DNA from: Aquimarina mytili
GTDB taxonomy: Bacteria; Bacteroidota; Bacteroidia; Flavobacteriales; Flavobacteriaceae
DNA length: 64,000 nucleotides
Direction: 5' to 3'
NCBI RefSeq assembly: GCF_016735115.1
Contig: NZ_JAERQJ010000003.1
Coordinates: 620,001 to 684,000 of the forward strand
Within the stretch, counting starts at the first letter, position 1, and the number at the start of each line of letters is the position of its first letter. This document shows positions 17,462-26,243 of the stretch, in pieces. A model generated the notes under the pieces. It was not told the origin of the DNA. It made no database searches and saw only the letters and a list, made by a program, of their open reading frames with translations. The translations under genes were made by a program, and so were the position numbers.

Positions 17462-19876
17462 TTACTGTTGTTGCTTACTTGCCATAAAATCTTTGTGCGC
17501 TATCGTAAAATCTTCCATTTCCTGATCATCAAACCAGTGTATATAAGGCATCAGGTGTACAGGTGTTTCTTCTCTTACGGTGTTTTCTACAAAATTTTGA
17601 AATACCGGATCCTTGTATCTCCCTTTTCCCTTGGGAAACACAAAACTCAGTTGCAACGAATACAGATCCTTCTCTTCTGATCGCATATATCGCCCGGATG
17701 TATATTCCTGATCAAAAGCTACGCCGATTTCGAACCCTGACGCTGTAGTATTGGTTACTGTATGGATTCCATCATATTCATGAGCTCCTACTATTGTTAT
17801 GGTATCGCCGGCTTGTAGTTCATGAACTGCTGTACATATTGTATGTCCTGTATTGGGTGATGCTTCAAACAAAGTAATAGGCTCTGAAAAAAGATGATGT
17901 CGTACATCTGGCTGTATACGTTGCCAATTGGCCGTATTATTTATTCCTTCTGTCCGAAATGGTGTATCAATTTCAAAGCTTTCTTCATTTACATGTTGAA
18001 CCGTATAAATTCCGGCATAAGTTTCATTTTGTACGATTCGTATTTGTTCTCCTACCACCAAATTATGTTGGGTCACCATGCACTTTGTATTCGTTTGCGT
18101 ATCCACAACTTCAAGACCGGTAATCTCCCCTTGTTGATAATAAGTTTCTAAACTATGTTTATCTTGAGATTGTGGTCGTAACAGCAAATGCTCTACCATC
18201 AAAAATTGTTCTGTATCTTCAATGCCAAGCTTTAGTGCAATTCTCTTTTCTAGTCCAGAGCAATTTTCATCTTTGGTATACGATTTACCATAATCAAATC
18301 CTTTACCTCTATATGCACTAATCTCTGGATATTGTTGTAAAAAACGTTTCTTATCCTCGATTAACTTTTGAGCATTGTTAGCTATCTGGTTTCCTTCCTG
18401 ATGTTCTCCCAGAGCAGCTGTACTAAAGGTCTCTCCGAAACGTGCTAATAAATGATTTAAAAACTTGTTTTTGCGTTGTAGATCCTCTTGCATTAAGCTA
18501 TTTGAGGTATTCAAATAAGTTTCATATTGTTCTTTGCTTACCAATATATCTTGCAGCCCCGGAACAATGTCTACTAAAGATTGCGTTGCATAAGTAGTAT
18601 TGTTATTATCGCCAAATGCCACCAACTTATGAAAGTTCGATACCTGCGCAAAATTATTGGCCAACAGTTGGTCAAATAAGGTAAGATAGGCAATCAATTG
18701 TTTGGTTTGAGCTTTTCTTAAATCATTTGTGGAATCTGGTAATCCCGATTCACCAATACCATAATTAACCGGAAATTGATTTTGTAAGCTGTAATATGTA
18801 GCAATATTTCTGTCTTTACCTATAGAGATCAATCTATCTTTTTCAGTTGGCCTAAGTACTCTTTTGGTGATCAGGCTTGTCAACTTATTATTATAGTGAT
18901 GAAGTACTTGCTCTGTATTGATCGTAATGGTTAGCCCTTGTATTCTAAATTGAAGATTTTGCAAGGTTGCTTTAACATCCAGGGTAGGTGTTTTGGTATT
19001 GTCCAGATAAAACACCCAGTTTTTCCCATCTGAAACTCCCGATTGAATCAATAATTCCTGAACGGTTACAACTCCTTTGACATCCATCATCTCCTTAATC
19101 AAATCTGAAGCATGGATCTCTAATTTTCTATCATGTTTTGCTAATTCATCATCATCGATAAAACCGTGTTCGAGTACTGGACCGTCAAAAATCTCGTCAA
19201 TACGTTTGTTCTTATGTAATAACTCTTGCAGGGTATAAAAACGAATTGCAGGAGAAAGGTAGCTTTGTATCTTAAACAAAAGATCGGCAACTAACCTAGA
19301 AATATCATCGCTTTGAGCCGAAACTTCTATCGTACCTCCAATTTGAATTTTTTGCTTATCAAACACATCGATTTCTTCAAAATCTTCACATAAACTTCGG
19401 CAGGCTAATAGACGTTGTTTCACTATTTGCCTCAAATTACTTGTTGCTTCTACCAAATCATCCTTTTCAACAATTACTTTATAGAGTCCTTTGGGAGTTA
19501 GCACAGTGTCATCTTCAGGTATCACTTTTTCTATCCAGGCATTTTTAACTCCTTTGATATCAATAACTACTTTTCTTAGATCTGACCAGGTAATGGCGCT
19601 ATTGGTTAGAATGGTCGCCGGACTATACATCTCGTTGTATGCCTCAAGATTATTCCCCAATAAATCCTGAATATCATAATCCAATCGGTATGCCAAATCG
19701 GTAATCGTATAGCACAATTGCTCCAGAATGGTGATCCCTGGATCATGTGTGTTATGATCGGTCCAGCTATCTCCCGCTAGCTGTTGGATAGTTTTGATCC
19801 CCTCTGATCGTAAAAAATCATAACTCAAAGCGGAGTTCTGAGGTACTTCTTTAGGTATGGTAACTGGTGTTGACAT
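17462..19876 (-). CDS. eCIS baseplate wedge protein, Afp12-like, with inserted tandem beta repeats
   Basis: 804 residues. The N-terminal 'GDSWTDHNTHDPGITILEQL' followed by 'CYTITDLAYRLDYDIQDLLG' is the conserved opening of the gp6/gp7-like wedge proteins of eCIS and large contractile tails. The C-terminus ('YSLQLSFVFPKGKGRYKDP', 'ETPVHLMPYIHWF') is also typical. Between about residues 592 and 733 two similar units of about 45 residues are inserted: '..VGEQIRIVQNETYAGIYTV' and '..AGDTITIVGAHEYDGIHTV', each followed by 'FEI' strands; they look like small beta-barrel (FCCH/KOW-like) modules. The protein would build the baseplate wedges together with the 1368-residue protein. It lies after the fibre gene, an order swap relative to Afp (11, 13, 12 here). 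Confidence 0.8.
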   Translation of the reverse strand: MSTPVTIPKEVPQNSALSYDFLRSEGIKTIQQLAGDSWTDHNTHDPGITILEQLCYTITDLAYRLDYDIQDLLGNNLEAYNEMYSPATILTNSAITWSDLRKVVIDIKGVKNAWIEKVIPEDDTVLTPKGLYKVIVEKDDLVEATSNLRQIVKQRLLACRSLCEDFEEIDVFDKQKIQIGGTIEVSAQSDDISRLVADLLFKIQSYLSPAIRFYTLQELLHKNKRIDEIFDGPVLEHGFIDDDELAKHDRKLEIHASDLIKEMMDVKGVVTVQELLIQSGVSDGKNWVFYLDNTKTPTLDVKATLQNLQFRIQGLTITINTEQVLHHYNNKLTSLITKRVLRPTEKDRLISIGKDRNIATYYSLQNQFPVNYGIGESGLPDSTNDLRKAQTKQLIAYLTLFDQLLANNFAQVSNFHKLVAFGDNNNTTYATQSLVDIVPGLQDILVSKEQYETYLNTSNSLMQEDLQRKNKFLNHLLARFGETFSTAALGEHQEGNQIANNAQKLIEDKKRFLQQYPEISAYRGKGFDYGKSYTKDENCSGLEKRIALKLGIEDTEQFLMVEHLLLRPQSQDKHSLETYYQQGEITGLEVVDTQTNTKCMVTQHNLVVGEQIRIVQNETYAGIYTVQHVNEESFEIDTPFRTEGINNTANWQRIQPDVRHHLFSEPITLFEASPNTGHTICTAVHELQAGDTITIVGAHEYDGIHTVTNTTASGFEIGVAFDQEYTSGRYMRSEEKDLYSLQLSFVFPKGKGRYKDPVFQNFVENTVREETPVHLMPYIHWFDDQEMEDFTIAHKDFMASKQQQ

Positions 19877-19928
19877 TGGTATGCTATTTTTTATTGCTGT
19901 TTTCTATATGATCTACATCAAAGGGATA

Positions 19929-21182
19929 TTATAGTTTCATGATATATGCGAGTACGAAATAAGGAGGACGGTTTTCATGAGATTGATTACCTCCGGTTTG
20001 ATTCGTGGTAAAAGAATGCTTGTGCTTACCAGCTGGTTTGGTCTTGGTATTTAAAGCTCCATGTGTCTCTCCATCCATCGTAATTGTTTTAAGACCATTA
20101 CCACTATCATTTCCTGAAGCTGGATGAGAAATATTATGTGTATGATCTGCAATTTCTGATGTATTTCCTGTGTGATTATGAGCTGGTATTTCCTGAACTT
20201 TTAATTGCACCTTTTCAGATCCTCCAGTATTTCCAATTTTGTTATAATCATTGTTATTTTCGTTTAATCCAACGATAAACCTTCCTCTCAGGTCGGGTGT
20301 TCCGTTTGTTCCATCACACAATGCCCATCCTGTGGGAATCTCATTTCCTGACCACATAGAAATCAGTCCTTGTGGCAATCGTGTATCCACATAGGTTTTT
20401 ACTGCTCTTTGTGAAGGGATTTTACGGTCACTCGCCTCTCCCCCGTCCTGTAAACTAGGGCTGGCCGACAAATTGTTCATTGCAATATTTCCTGTAACGG
20501 TCATTTCATCTGCTACAATTTCGAGGGTGCGTTGGGTAGCCTCCTTATCGGATGACTTTCCGTAAATTTTGAGCGTACCTTCTTCTGATGCAATTTTAGC
20601 AGATTTTATATTTGAACTATCTTTCGCGTCTTCAAAAGAAATAGTATCTCCTTTTATTTGTACGGATTCATTTGCTTTTCCATTACGAACAGCAACCAAA
20701 CCATTTCCCTCTTCTTGGGATACTTCAAAGATTTTGGCACGCTCCTGGGTAGCATCAATTACCGATACTAATGAGGTATCGTTATCTCCTTCAATAGTCA
20801 ATTTGGAATCAGGCTCTATTGTACCCACTCCTACATTTCCTTTATTGGATTGTATAAATAGTCGGCTTTTACCCGCTGCATCTTTGATATTTAATCCTGG
20901 AATTGCCGTAGTTGGTTCATCCGGGTTTATTCTTGGATGCATATTTACCGACCAATTGGGATTATCTTGTTTAAAGTCTGTATATAAATGCAATAATTCT
21001 TGTGAGCCAGCAGTATCGCCTTCGGCCATGATTGCTAACGGGTTTCCTGGCACTTTTGCAATCCCGTCTTCCATCTGATTGATGTTAGCATCGATCAATT
21101 CTCCAAACTGCTTTTCGGTAGGTTTGTCCCCTTCGTTAAAAAATTCTTTAAGTTCTGTTCTGTTTCGTTTATTAATGTCCAT
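19929..21182 (-). CDS. Tail fibre with phage collar domain (Afp13-like)
   Basis: 417 residues. Residues 1-35 ('RNRTELKEFFNEGDKPTEKQ', 'FGELIDANINQ') are a particle-attachment start seen on Bacteroidota tail proteins. A repetitive beta-rich shaft follows ('GNVGVGTIEPDSKLTIEGD' etc.). From about 270 there is a phage tail-collar domain ('LPQGLISMWSGNEIPTGWAL', 'CDGTNGTPDLRGRFIVG'). The tip region has several His-x-His motifs (AHNH, DHTH, KHKH), as in metal-binding fibre tips of the T4 gp37 kind, and ends in 'RPPYFVLAYIMKL'. It would bind the target cell surface. It is short compared with Afp13 and has no evident adenovirus-knob-like or other receptor domain. Confidence 0.85.
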   Translation of the reverse strand: MDINKRNRTELKEFFNEGDKPTEKQFGELIDANINQMEDGIAKVPGNPLAIMAEGDTAGSQELLHLYTDFKQDNPNWSVNMHPRINPDEPTTAIPGLNIKDAAGKSRLFIQSNKGNVGVGTIEPDSKLTIEGDNDTSLVSVIDATQERAKIFEVSQEEGNGLVAVRNGKANESVQIKGDTISFEDAKDSSNIKSAKIASEEGTLKIYGKSSDKEATQRTLEIVADEMTVTGNIAMNNLSASPSLQDGGEASDRKIPSQRAVKTYVDTRLPQGLISMWSGNEIPTGWALCDGTNGTPDLRGRFIVGLNENNNDYNKIGNTGGSEKVQLKVQEIPAHNHTGNTSEIADHTHNISHPASGNDSGNGLKTITMDGETHGALNTKTKPAGKHKHSFTTNQTGGNQSHENRPPYFVLAYIMKL

Positions 21183-21229
21183 ATTATTTCTTTTTTGGAA
21201 TGCCTTTCCCAGGCAATCTGTTCTTTTTA

Positions 21230-24200
21230 CTAAAAGTCTTTAGCTACTTCAAAATCTGTTTCTATGATCATATGATTAATTCCTTTTTCTGCATCTTCGT
21301 CATAGATATTCTCATCTACGATATCTATAAAATGATTGGCCGCAGAAACAATAATCATATTGGGCTCATCGGGTATCACAGCATTTTTTTGATGGGGCAA
21401 AGAAGTTACATCAGTAAAATCTTCTCCATCTGTACTCTGAAAGAGTTTGAGGTTTGCAACAAAATCAACGTACGGCCTTTCTGCGATAAAATTGACTAAT
21501 ACTCCAGCATCCAATGTACCTCCCAAATGAATATTATCAGTATCATCAAAGGCCCAGGGGGATAAAAAACGTTTAATCTCTTCAATTAATTTTTCTTTGT
21601 AAAAAACAGCGTCTACCCCCAGATTAAACTTAACAGTACAACGGGTAACCACTTGCAGATAGACTGGATTGTTTACTGATATCTCTGCCAAGTCTGGTGA
21701 GCGTTGGTCTAGAAACTCTCGTATACGTTCCAGGGTATTAGCAGCTACTTTTGGACCAAAAGGATGAAAAGGCACGCTTTTTCTGATATCTGGAACTACT
21801 GTAATTTCAATTTTACCCAACTCTTTGATGGCTGACAGGCATTTGACTTTATATACCTCTGGAAAAGCGTCGAGTACCAAATGTTCATAATCCCACATGG
21901 TCAACGCTCTGTTTTTATGTCGTAATCGCTGGCTGATACGTTGATTAAAACTGGATCCTTTTTCTGCCGGTCTTCCGTGAGAAGAAGTAAAAGGCTGGGA
22001 TATTGACTTTATTTGCGGAATAAATTGTTGTGTATCCCTAATACTTTCTTGTTGTAAAGGTCTACTAAAATGTGTTGTAGCTATCTCTTCATTAGAAAGC
22101 ACAGCCTGTACCGCCTGGGTTTTAATAGCAATGGTATCTGCAATACCTTTGGCATGTTGTGCTACACTAACTCTGAACCAATGAAACTGATCAGGAAACA
22201 AAGTACTTTCTGTGGTGGCATCTTCTGGCATACGGATACGAACAATTCCACTGTTTAAAAGTCCATTCGTAGTATCCGATATCAAATCTGATGGATTAAG
22301 TAATTTCCATCCCTCATTGGTAAGATAACTCCATTCTATAGTTGGTCTAGGAACATCAGGATCTGCAGTACCTTCAGCTAGTTGAAAAAGTACATTTATT
22401 GCTTGTGGAGGAGTACACTGAGAAATCCCAATATACAGCGCTCCGTTTTGTTGGTATTGTGGAAATAAACTAACATTAGTATCTCTTTGTTGTGCTTGAT
22501 ATCCAAATGGATGGATATGAAATAATCTCTGATCTTCAGCGATGGTTCCATCTTCAAGCAGGATATCAGTTTCGGCAGTATAGCTGAGTTGTAAGCTTTT
22601 TAGTTTAGGTTGATACGGAGAAGGAACATTTAGTTCTTTAATTCCTTCTGTAGTAGTCAGTGCCTGTTTGACAAATAGGTCATTATAAAGGGTATGCTGA
22701 AAATCGATTCCATTTAATTCTACCTTAAAATAACGTAGCCAATCGGTAACTTCACTTTGATCTGTATCGGTTATTGGCATGAACTTATAGTTATAGTCCG
22801 GGCGTGTTTGTTGAAGTAATGCCGGTATATTATGGACTTTTATGACCTCATCATCAGGAAATAATGGCAATTGATCTTTTACTGGAAGTTCATTAAAATT
22901 ATGATATACAAATACATCGGCAGTAAAATCAGTATTACTTTTTATCTTTTTGTCTTTATCATCAGGAGAAAGCGTATCCTGTTCAATTTTCCAATAATTC
23001 TCATAATGCGCCGCAAAATCTTCTGGTTGATTGATCCATTCAGGATGTAACTGCAAATCAGTGATTGCCTTCTGCGCAATTTCTTCATTGGTAAAATACA
23101 AGCCCTCTCTCAAGGTTGGCTCAGAACCAAAAGGGTCAAAAGGTTTTTTAGGATTAATTGTGGTTTGATCATTTTGTATAATGATATTCTGTAATCCTGT
23201 TACTTCTACACGCAATCCTACCTTTTTAATGGTTAGATCCATCAAACAATCAAATACCGATATCTCGCTCTGTTCATTTAATTGTTGAACAACCTTAGCA
23301 TTAACGATCATCGCTAATGATGGTATTTGTGCATCAATAAAGTTTGAAGTATTTGGTACTTCAATCCCAACCACGGCTTGCTCTTCTGGGGCTAATCGTA
23401 TTTCTGTCCTAATGGCATTTACAAACACCTGTGATGCTTCAAACAAGGTTATCGAATCAAGTCCTTCCTTTAGTTTACCAATCTTATCAAGTAGCAAGGA
23501 TTTATCAGCTATATCCGATACTATTCGATAGATTGTTCCATCTGTATCAATTACCATCTTGTCTTTCTTGAGGCTTTCAAAAAGATCATCAGAATTGCTA
23601 GTAATCGTCAACGTATTGTCTGCAATGGTAACTCCGGATAAGGGTTGCCCCACAGATGATTTTATATAATCTCCTAGTTCTATAGTAACTGTCTTCGGAG
23701 CAAACCATTGATCCTCACCACTTAGATATATGCTTAAAACATCTCTGGCAATTAGCTGTTTCAGTTTAGCAAGACTTTCATCATCGATTCCTAATTGTTG
23801 ATACAGTATTATCGTTCTCTGACCTTCCTTGAGTAAAAGTACAGGAGATGTGACCGCAAAGCCAAGTCTGGCAGATTGCATATCATGAGATGCATTACCA
23901 AACGTTTTAAATCGTGTGCTTTCTTCTTTGTTATTATACTCACTGAAGGCAAGTTTTTCTGCATCATCGGCAGCGTATATATTGAGTATTTTTTCTTGAG
24001 TAGGTGGATTTATTATTCTGCGACGTACTTGCCTTTCTGCATTTTCGAGCAAACTATATACTTCTTCCCAAGACTCATTGGTTACCTCTGTAGTGCTGAT
24101 TTCCATGATAAATGCAAAATCTGGTACTTTCAATTTTAAGGTTTCTTCGATGAATTCTGAGGCTCCTTGTTGTAAAATAAGGTCTGGATTTTTAAGATCT

Positions 24201-25336
24201 GCAAAAAGACGTTCGAAAGAAACTTGCTGTCCGCGATAATTTGGTAAGCGGTCTCCCGGATTGGGATCACCATATACTTCTTTTAGCAATAAAGTGAAAC
24301 CTTGTTCTTCTGATATTCTAGCCAATTGATCTTTTCGAATGAATCTTTTTTTGCGACGATATGCTTCTTCTAATAGTTGATAGATAGGCTTCCAATCTGC
24401 AGTTGTCCCATTTTGTTCTTGTGCTTGTTTCTGAAAAATAAGTCGAAACTCCTCTATACTAAGAAACAATTCCTCTGCAATATATTGTTGTACGGATTCA
24501 TTCTGATCCAACTCAATAAAGAGCTCTGAGATTTCCTGAAACCCTTCAGGGAACTTTGGTAAAGTATCCCCAGGATTGGGGGCCCCTAATGCCATTTGCA
24601 TCATTGCGGAAACCCCCTGGTCTGGGGTATCAAAATGGTGAAGATGTGTTTGCTCTATCGTAAACGTCTTTTTATCTACAAAAACATTTCTTAATTGAGC
24701 AACTTTTGCCTTGTTGATGATCGTATCTTCGGTAGTTGTGTATTGTAGTTCGTTACCTTCTTCATCCTCTCCGGCCAGAAAAACGGTTCCTTTTTTTAAC
24801 TCAAGTTCTGCATCTTCCTCTGTCAATTCAATCAACACATTAACCATATCCGGTACTGCCTGTTTTAGAGACAACCCTAATCGTTCCTGATAGTAAAAAT
24901 CCAAATGTTTTTGAGTCAATCCATTGATTTGGATTTTGATATGATGAAGCAACTTTAAAAAAGTTAGAAAAAGTACTGTATGTGGACTTGAGACTTTCTG
25001 TTTTGTACGCTGATCTTTTAGAAAACGATCCGGATTTTCAACATAAGCAGCTAATTGACTGGCCCATTGTTTTCGCAATGATGCTTTTCCGGTTTCTGAA
25101 GCCTGATAATAGGTTGTGGGATCTTCAATCAAAAAGGGCTCCCAGGTTCCTGTCGCTTGATTGTTTTTATCAAAAAATACCAGTTCTTTTGCCAGCTTTT
25201 GTGCTTCCTGAATCAACTCCTCCATACTTCGGTTCTCTATTTCAACATAGGAAGGATCCAACCGTTCTGTAGTATCATTCTGCTTACTTGCCCCATCTCT
25301 AAATATGAGCCAGTTTGTTTTTATTGTATTTCTCAT
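21230..25336 (-). CDS. eCIS baseplate J-like protein (Afp11-like), very long, with internal repeat
   Basis: 1368 residues. The C-terminal third carries baseplate J features: 'FNQRISQRLRHKNRALTMWD', 'YEHLVLDAFPEVYKVKCL', 'KIEITVVPDI', 'LERIREFLDQRSPD', 'AVFYKEKLIEEIKRFLSPW'. Two tandem, diverged units of about 105 residues occupy about 247-349 and 352-455, each starting G-x-PNPGD-x-LP and ending W-x-x-x-Y-x-LLE-x-A-x-R-x-x-R-R. Such an extra module inside the N-terminal half is beyond the plain Afp11 fold and may form an accessory layer around the baseplate. The neighbours are the PAAR-like tip (22 bp upstream) and the fibre gene downstream. Confidence 0.85.
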   Translation of the reverse strand: MRNTIKTNWLIFRDGASKQNDTTERLDPSYVEIENRSMEELIQEAQKLAKELVFFDKNNQATGTWEPFLIEDPTTYYQASETGKASLRKQWASQLAAYVENPDRFLKDQRTKQKVSSPHTVLFLTFLKLLHHIKIQINGLTQKHLDFYYQERLGLSLKQAVPDMVNVLIELTEEDAELELKKGTVFLAGEDEEGNELQYTTTEDTIINKAKVAQLRNVFVDKKTFTIEQTHLHHFDTPDQGVSAMMQMALGAPNPGDTLPKFPEGFQEISELFIELDQNESVQQYIAEELFLSIEEFRLIFQKQAQEQNGTTADWKPIYQLLEEAYRRKKRFIRKDQLARISEEQGFTLLLKEVYGDPNPGDRLPNYRGQQVSFERLFADLKNPDLILQQGASEFIEETLKLKVPDFAFIMEISTTEVTNESWEEVYSLLENAERQVRRRIINPPTQEKILNIYAADDAEKLAFSEYNNKEESTRFKTFGNASHDMQSARLGFAVTSPVLLLKEGQRTIILYQQLGIDDESLAKLKQLIARDVLSIYLSGEDQWFAPKTVTIELGDYIKSSVGQPLSGVTIADNTLTITSNSDDLFESLKKDKMVIDTDGTIYRIVSDIADKSLLLDKIGKLKEGLDSITLFEASQVFVNAIRTEIRLAPEEQAVVGIEVPNTSNFIDAQIPSLAMIVNAKVVQQLNEQSEISVFDCLMDLTIKKVGLRVEVTGLQNIIIQNDQTTINPKKPFDPFGSEPTLREGLYFTNEEIAQKAITDLQLHPEWINQPEDFAAHYENYWKIEQDTLSPDDKDKKIKSNTDFTADVFVYHNFNELPVKDQLPLFPDDEVIKVHNIPALLQQTRPDYNYKFMPITDTDQSEVTDWLRYFKVELNGIDFQHTLYNDLFVKQALTTTEGIKELNVPSPYQPKLKSLQLSYTAETDILLEDGTIAEDQRLFHIHPFGYQAQQRDTNVSLFPQYQQNGALYIGISQCTPPQAINVLFQLAEGTADPDVPRPTIEWSYLTNEGWKLLNPSDLISDTTNGLLNSGIVRIRMPEDATTESTLFPDQFHWFRVSVAQHAKGIADTIAIKTQAVQAVLSNEEIATTHFSRPLQQESIRDTQQFIPQIKSISQPFTSSHGRPAEKGSSFNQRISQRLRHKNRALTMWDYEHLVLDAFPEVYKVKCLSAIKELGKIEITVVPDIRKSVPFHPFGPKVAANTLERIREFLDQRSPDLAEISVNNPVYLQVVTRCTVKFNLGVDAVFYKEKLIEEIKRFLSPWAFDDTDNIHLGGTLDAGVLVNFIAERPYVDFVANLKLFQSTDGEDFTDVTSLPHQKNAVIPDEPNMIIVSAANHFIDIVDENIYDEDAEKGINHMIIETDFEVAKDF

Positions 25337-25357
25337 GTCTTTTGACAGCTTATTATG

Positions 25358-25792
25358 CTATGTAACTTTTACTTTATCATTACTTGGTATTAACTTTCCT
25401 GTTCCCATATAAAATGGTGTGGGGTCTGATACAGGAGCACTTCCTGGAGGAATTATTTTTGCTGGAGATTTCACTTCAAATCGTGCGATAAACACACTAC
25501 CTCTAATGAGTACAGGTTTATTACCGCTCTTAGTCTTTTTTGTAACCTGATCTGGTCCTAATGTTACTATTTTTAGATTCCCTGTTCCAGGTATTGGGAA
25601 AGCTGGACTGGTATAGGTACATCCTGAAACTTCTACGTTACCTTCATCTCCTTTTATCGCTACTTTTTTACTTTTTACAGTGGTTTTTCCTGTCGCTTTT
25701 ATTTTTCCTGGTTTAACTGCAACACTAGCAGGCCCATAAATAGGATCAAACAATACTTTATCACCATCCACGACAATTGTATCTAAAGCCAT
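25358..25792 (-). CDS. PAAR-like spike tip (Afp10-like)
   Basis: 144 residues. Glycine- and valine-rich short beta strands with conserved 'FDPIYGPASVAVKPGKIKA', 'GDEGNVEVSGCTYTSPAFPI', 'GTGNLKIVTL' fit the PAAR-like tip family of Bacteroidota injection systems. It would sharpen the end of the VgrG-like spike. It follows the gp25 gene by 19 bp, the same order as Afp9-Afp10. Metal-binding residues expected in classical PAAR are not obvious; Cys at about 58 is present. Confidence 0.75.
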   Translation of the reverse strand: MALDTIVVDGDKVLFDPIYGPASVAVKPGKIKATGKTTVKSKKVAIKGDEGNVEVSGCTYTSPAFPIPGTGNLKIVTLGPDQVTKKTKSGNKPVLIRGSVFIARFEVKSPAKIIPPGSAPVSDPTPFYMGTGKLIPSNDKVKVT

Positions 25793-25811
25793 TTGCTATT
25801 CTTTTAAAAGA

Positions 25812-26219
25812 TTAAATAAATGCTTCGTTTATATAAAAAGGATATACCAGATTAAATCTATTATTGGTCATTCGTATGGTATAGGCTACTTTGATATGGA
25901 TCAATCCCTTTTCAGGATCGGTATTATCTAACTCAATAACATCTACTGTTATTCTTGGTTCGTGATTTAAGATCGCATCAGAAATTGCATTTTTGATATC
26001 AGTAAGAAGCCGTTGATTCATATTTTCGAATACGTAATTTTTTAATGAACAACCGTAATTAGATTGCATCACCCGCTCATCCAAAGAAGTAGTCAATAAA
26101 ATAGCTAAGCTTTGTTCTATATCCTTTTCACCGGCGACCATTGCTATCTGATCACCTCCTTTATAAAATTGCGGTGGAAAAGACCAACCACTACCTAAAA
26201 ATTTATTATCATCAATCAT
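25812..26219 (-). CDS. gp25/GPW baseplate protein (Afp9-like)
   Basis: 135 residues. Typical gp25 features: 'LGSGWSFPP' start, 'DIEQSLAILLTTSLDERVMQ' (the IxxIL..R helix), 'GCSLKNYVFE', then 'NHEPRITVD' with the conserved E-P-R motif, and 'HIKVAYTI'. gp25 is the lysozyme-less wedge protein that starts sheath assembly at the baseplate. Usual length for the family. Compact spacing (24 bp to the spike gene, 19 bp to PAAR) indicates one transcript. Confidence 0.92.
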   Translation of the reverse strand: MIDDNKFLGSGWSFPPQFYKGGDQIAMVAGEKDIEQSLAILLTTSLDERVMQSNYGCSLKNYVFENMNQRLLTDIKNAISDAILNHEPRITVDVIELDNTDPEKGLIHIKVAYTIRMTNNRFNLVYPFYINEAFI

Positions 26220-26243
26220 AGTATCTACTTTTCTTTATTTCCT

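Noticed and set aside
20569-21078. 169-residue plus-strand open frame opposite the fibre gene
   Set aside because: Antisense shadow; the fibre gene has clear domain homology.
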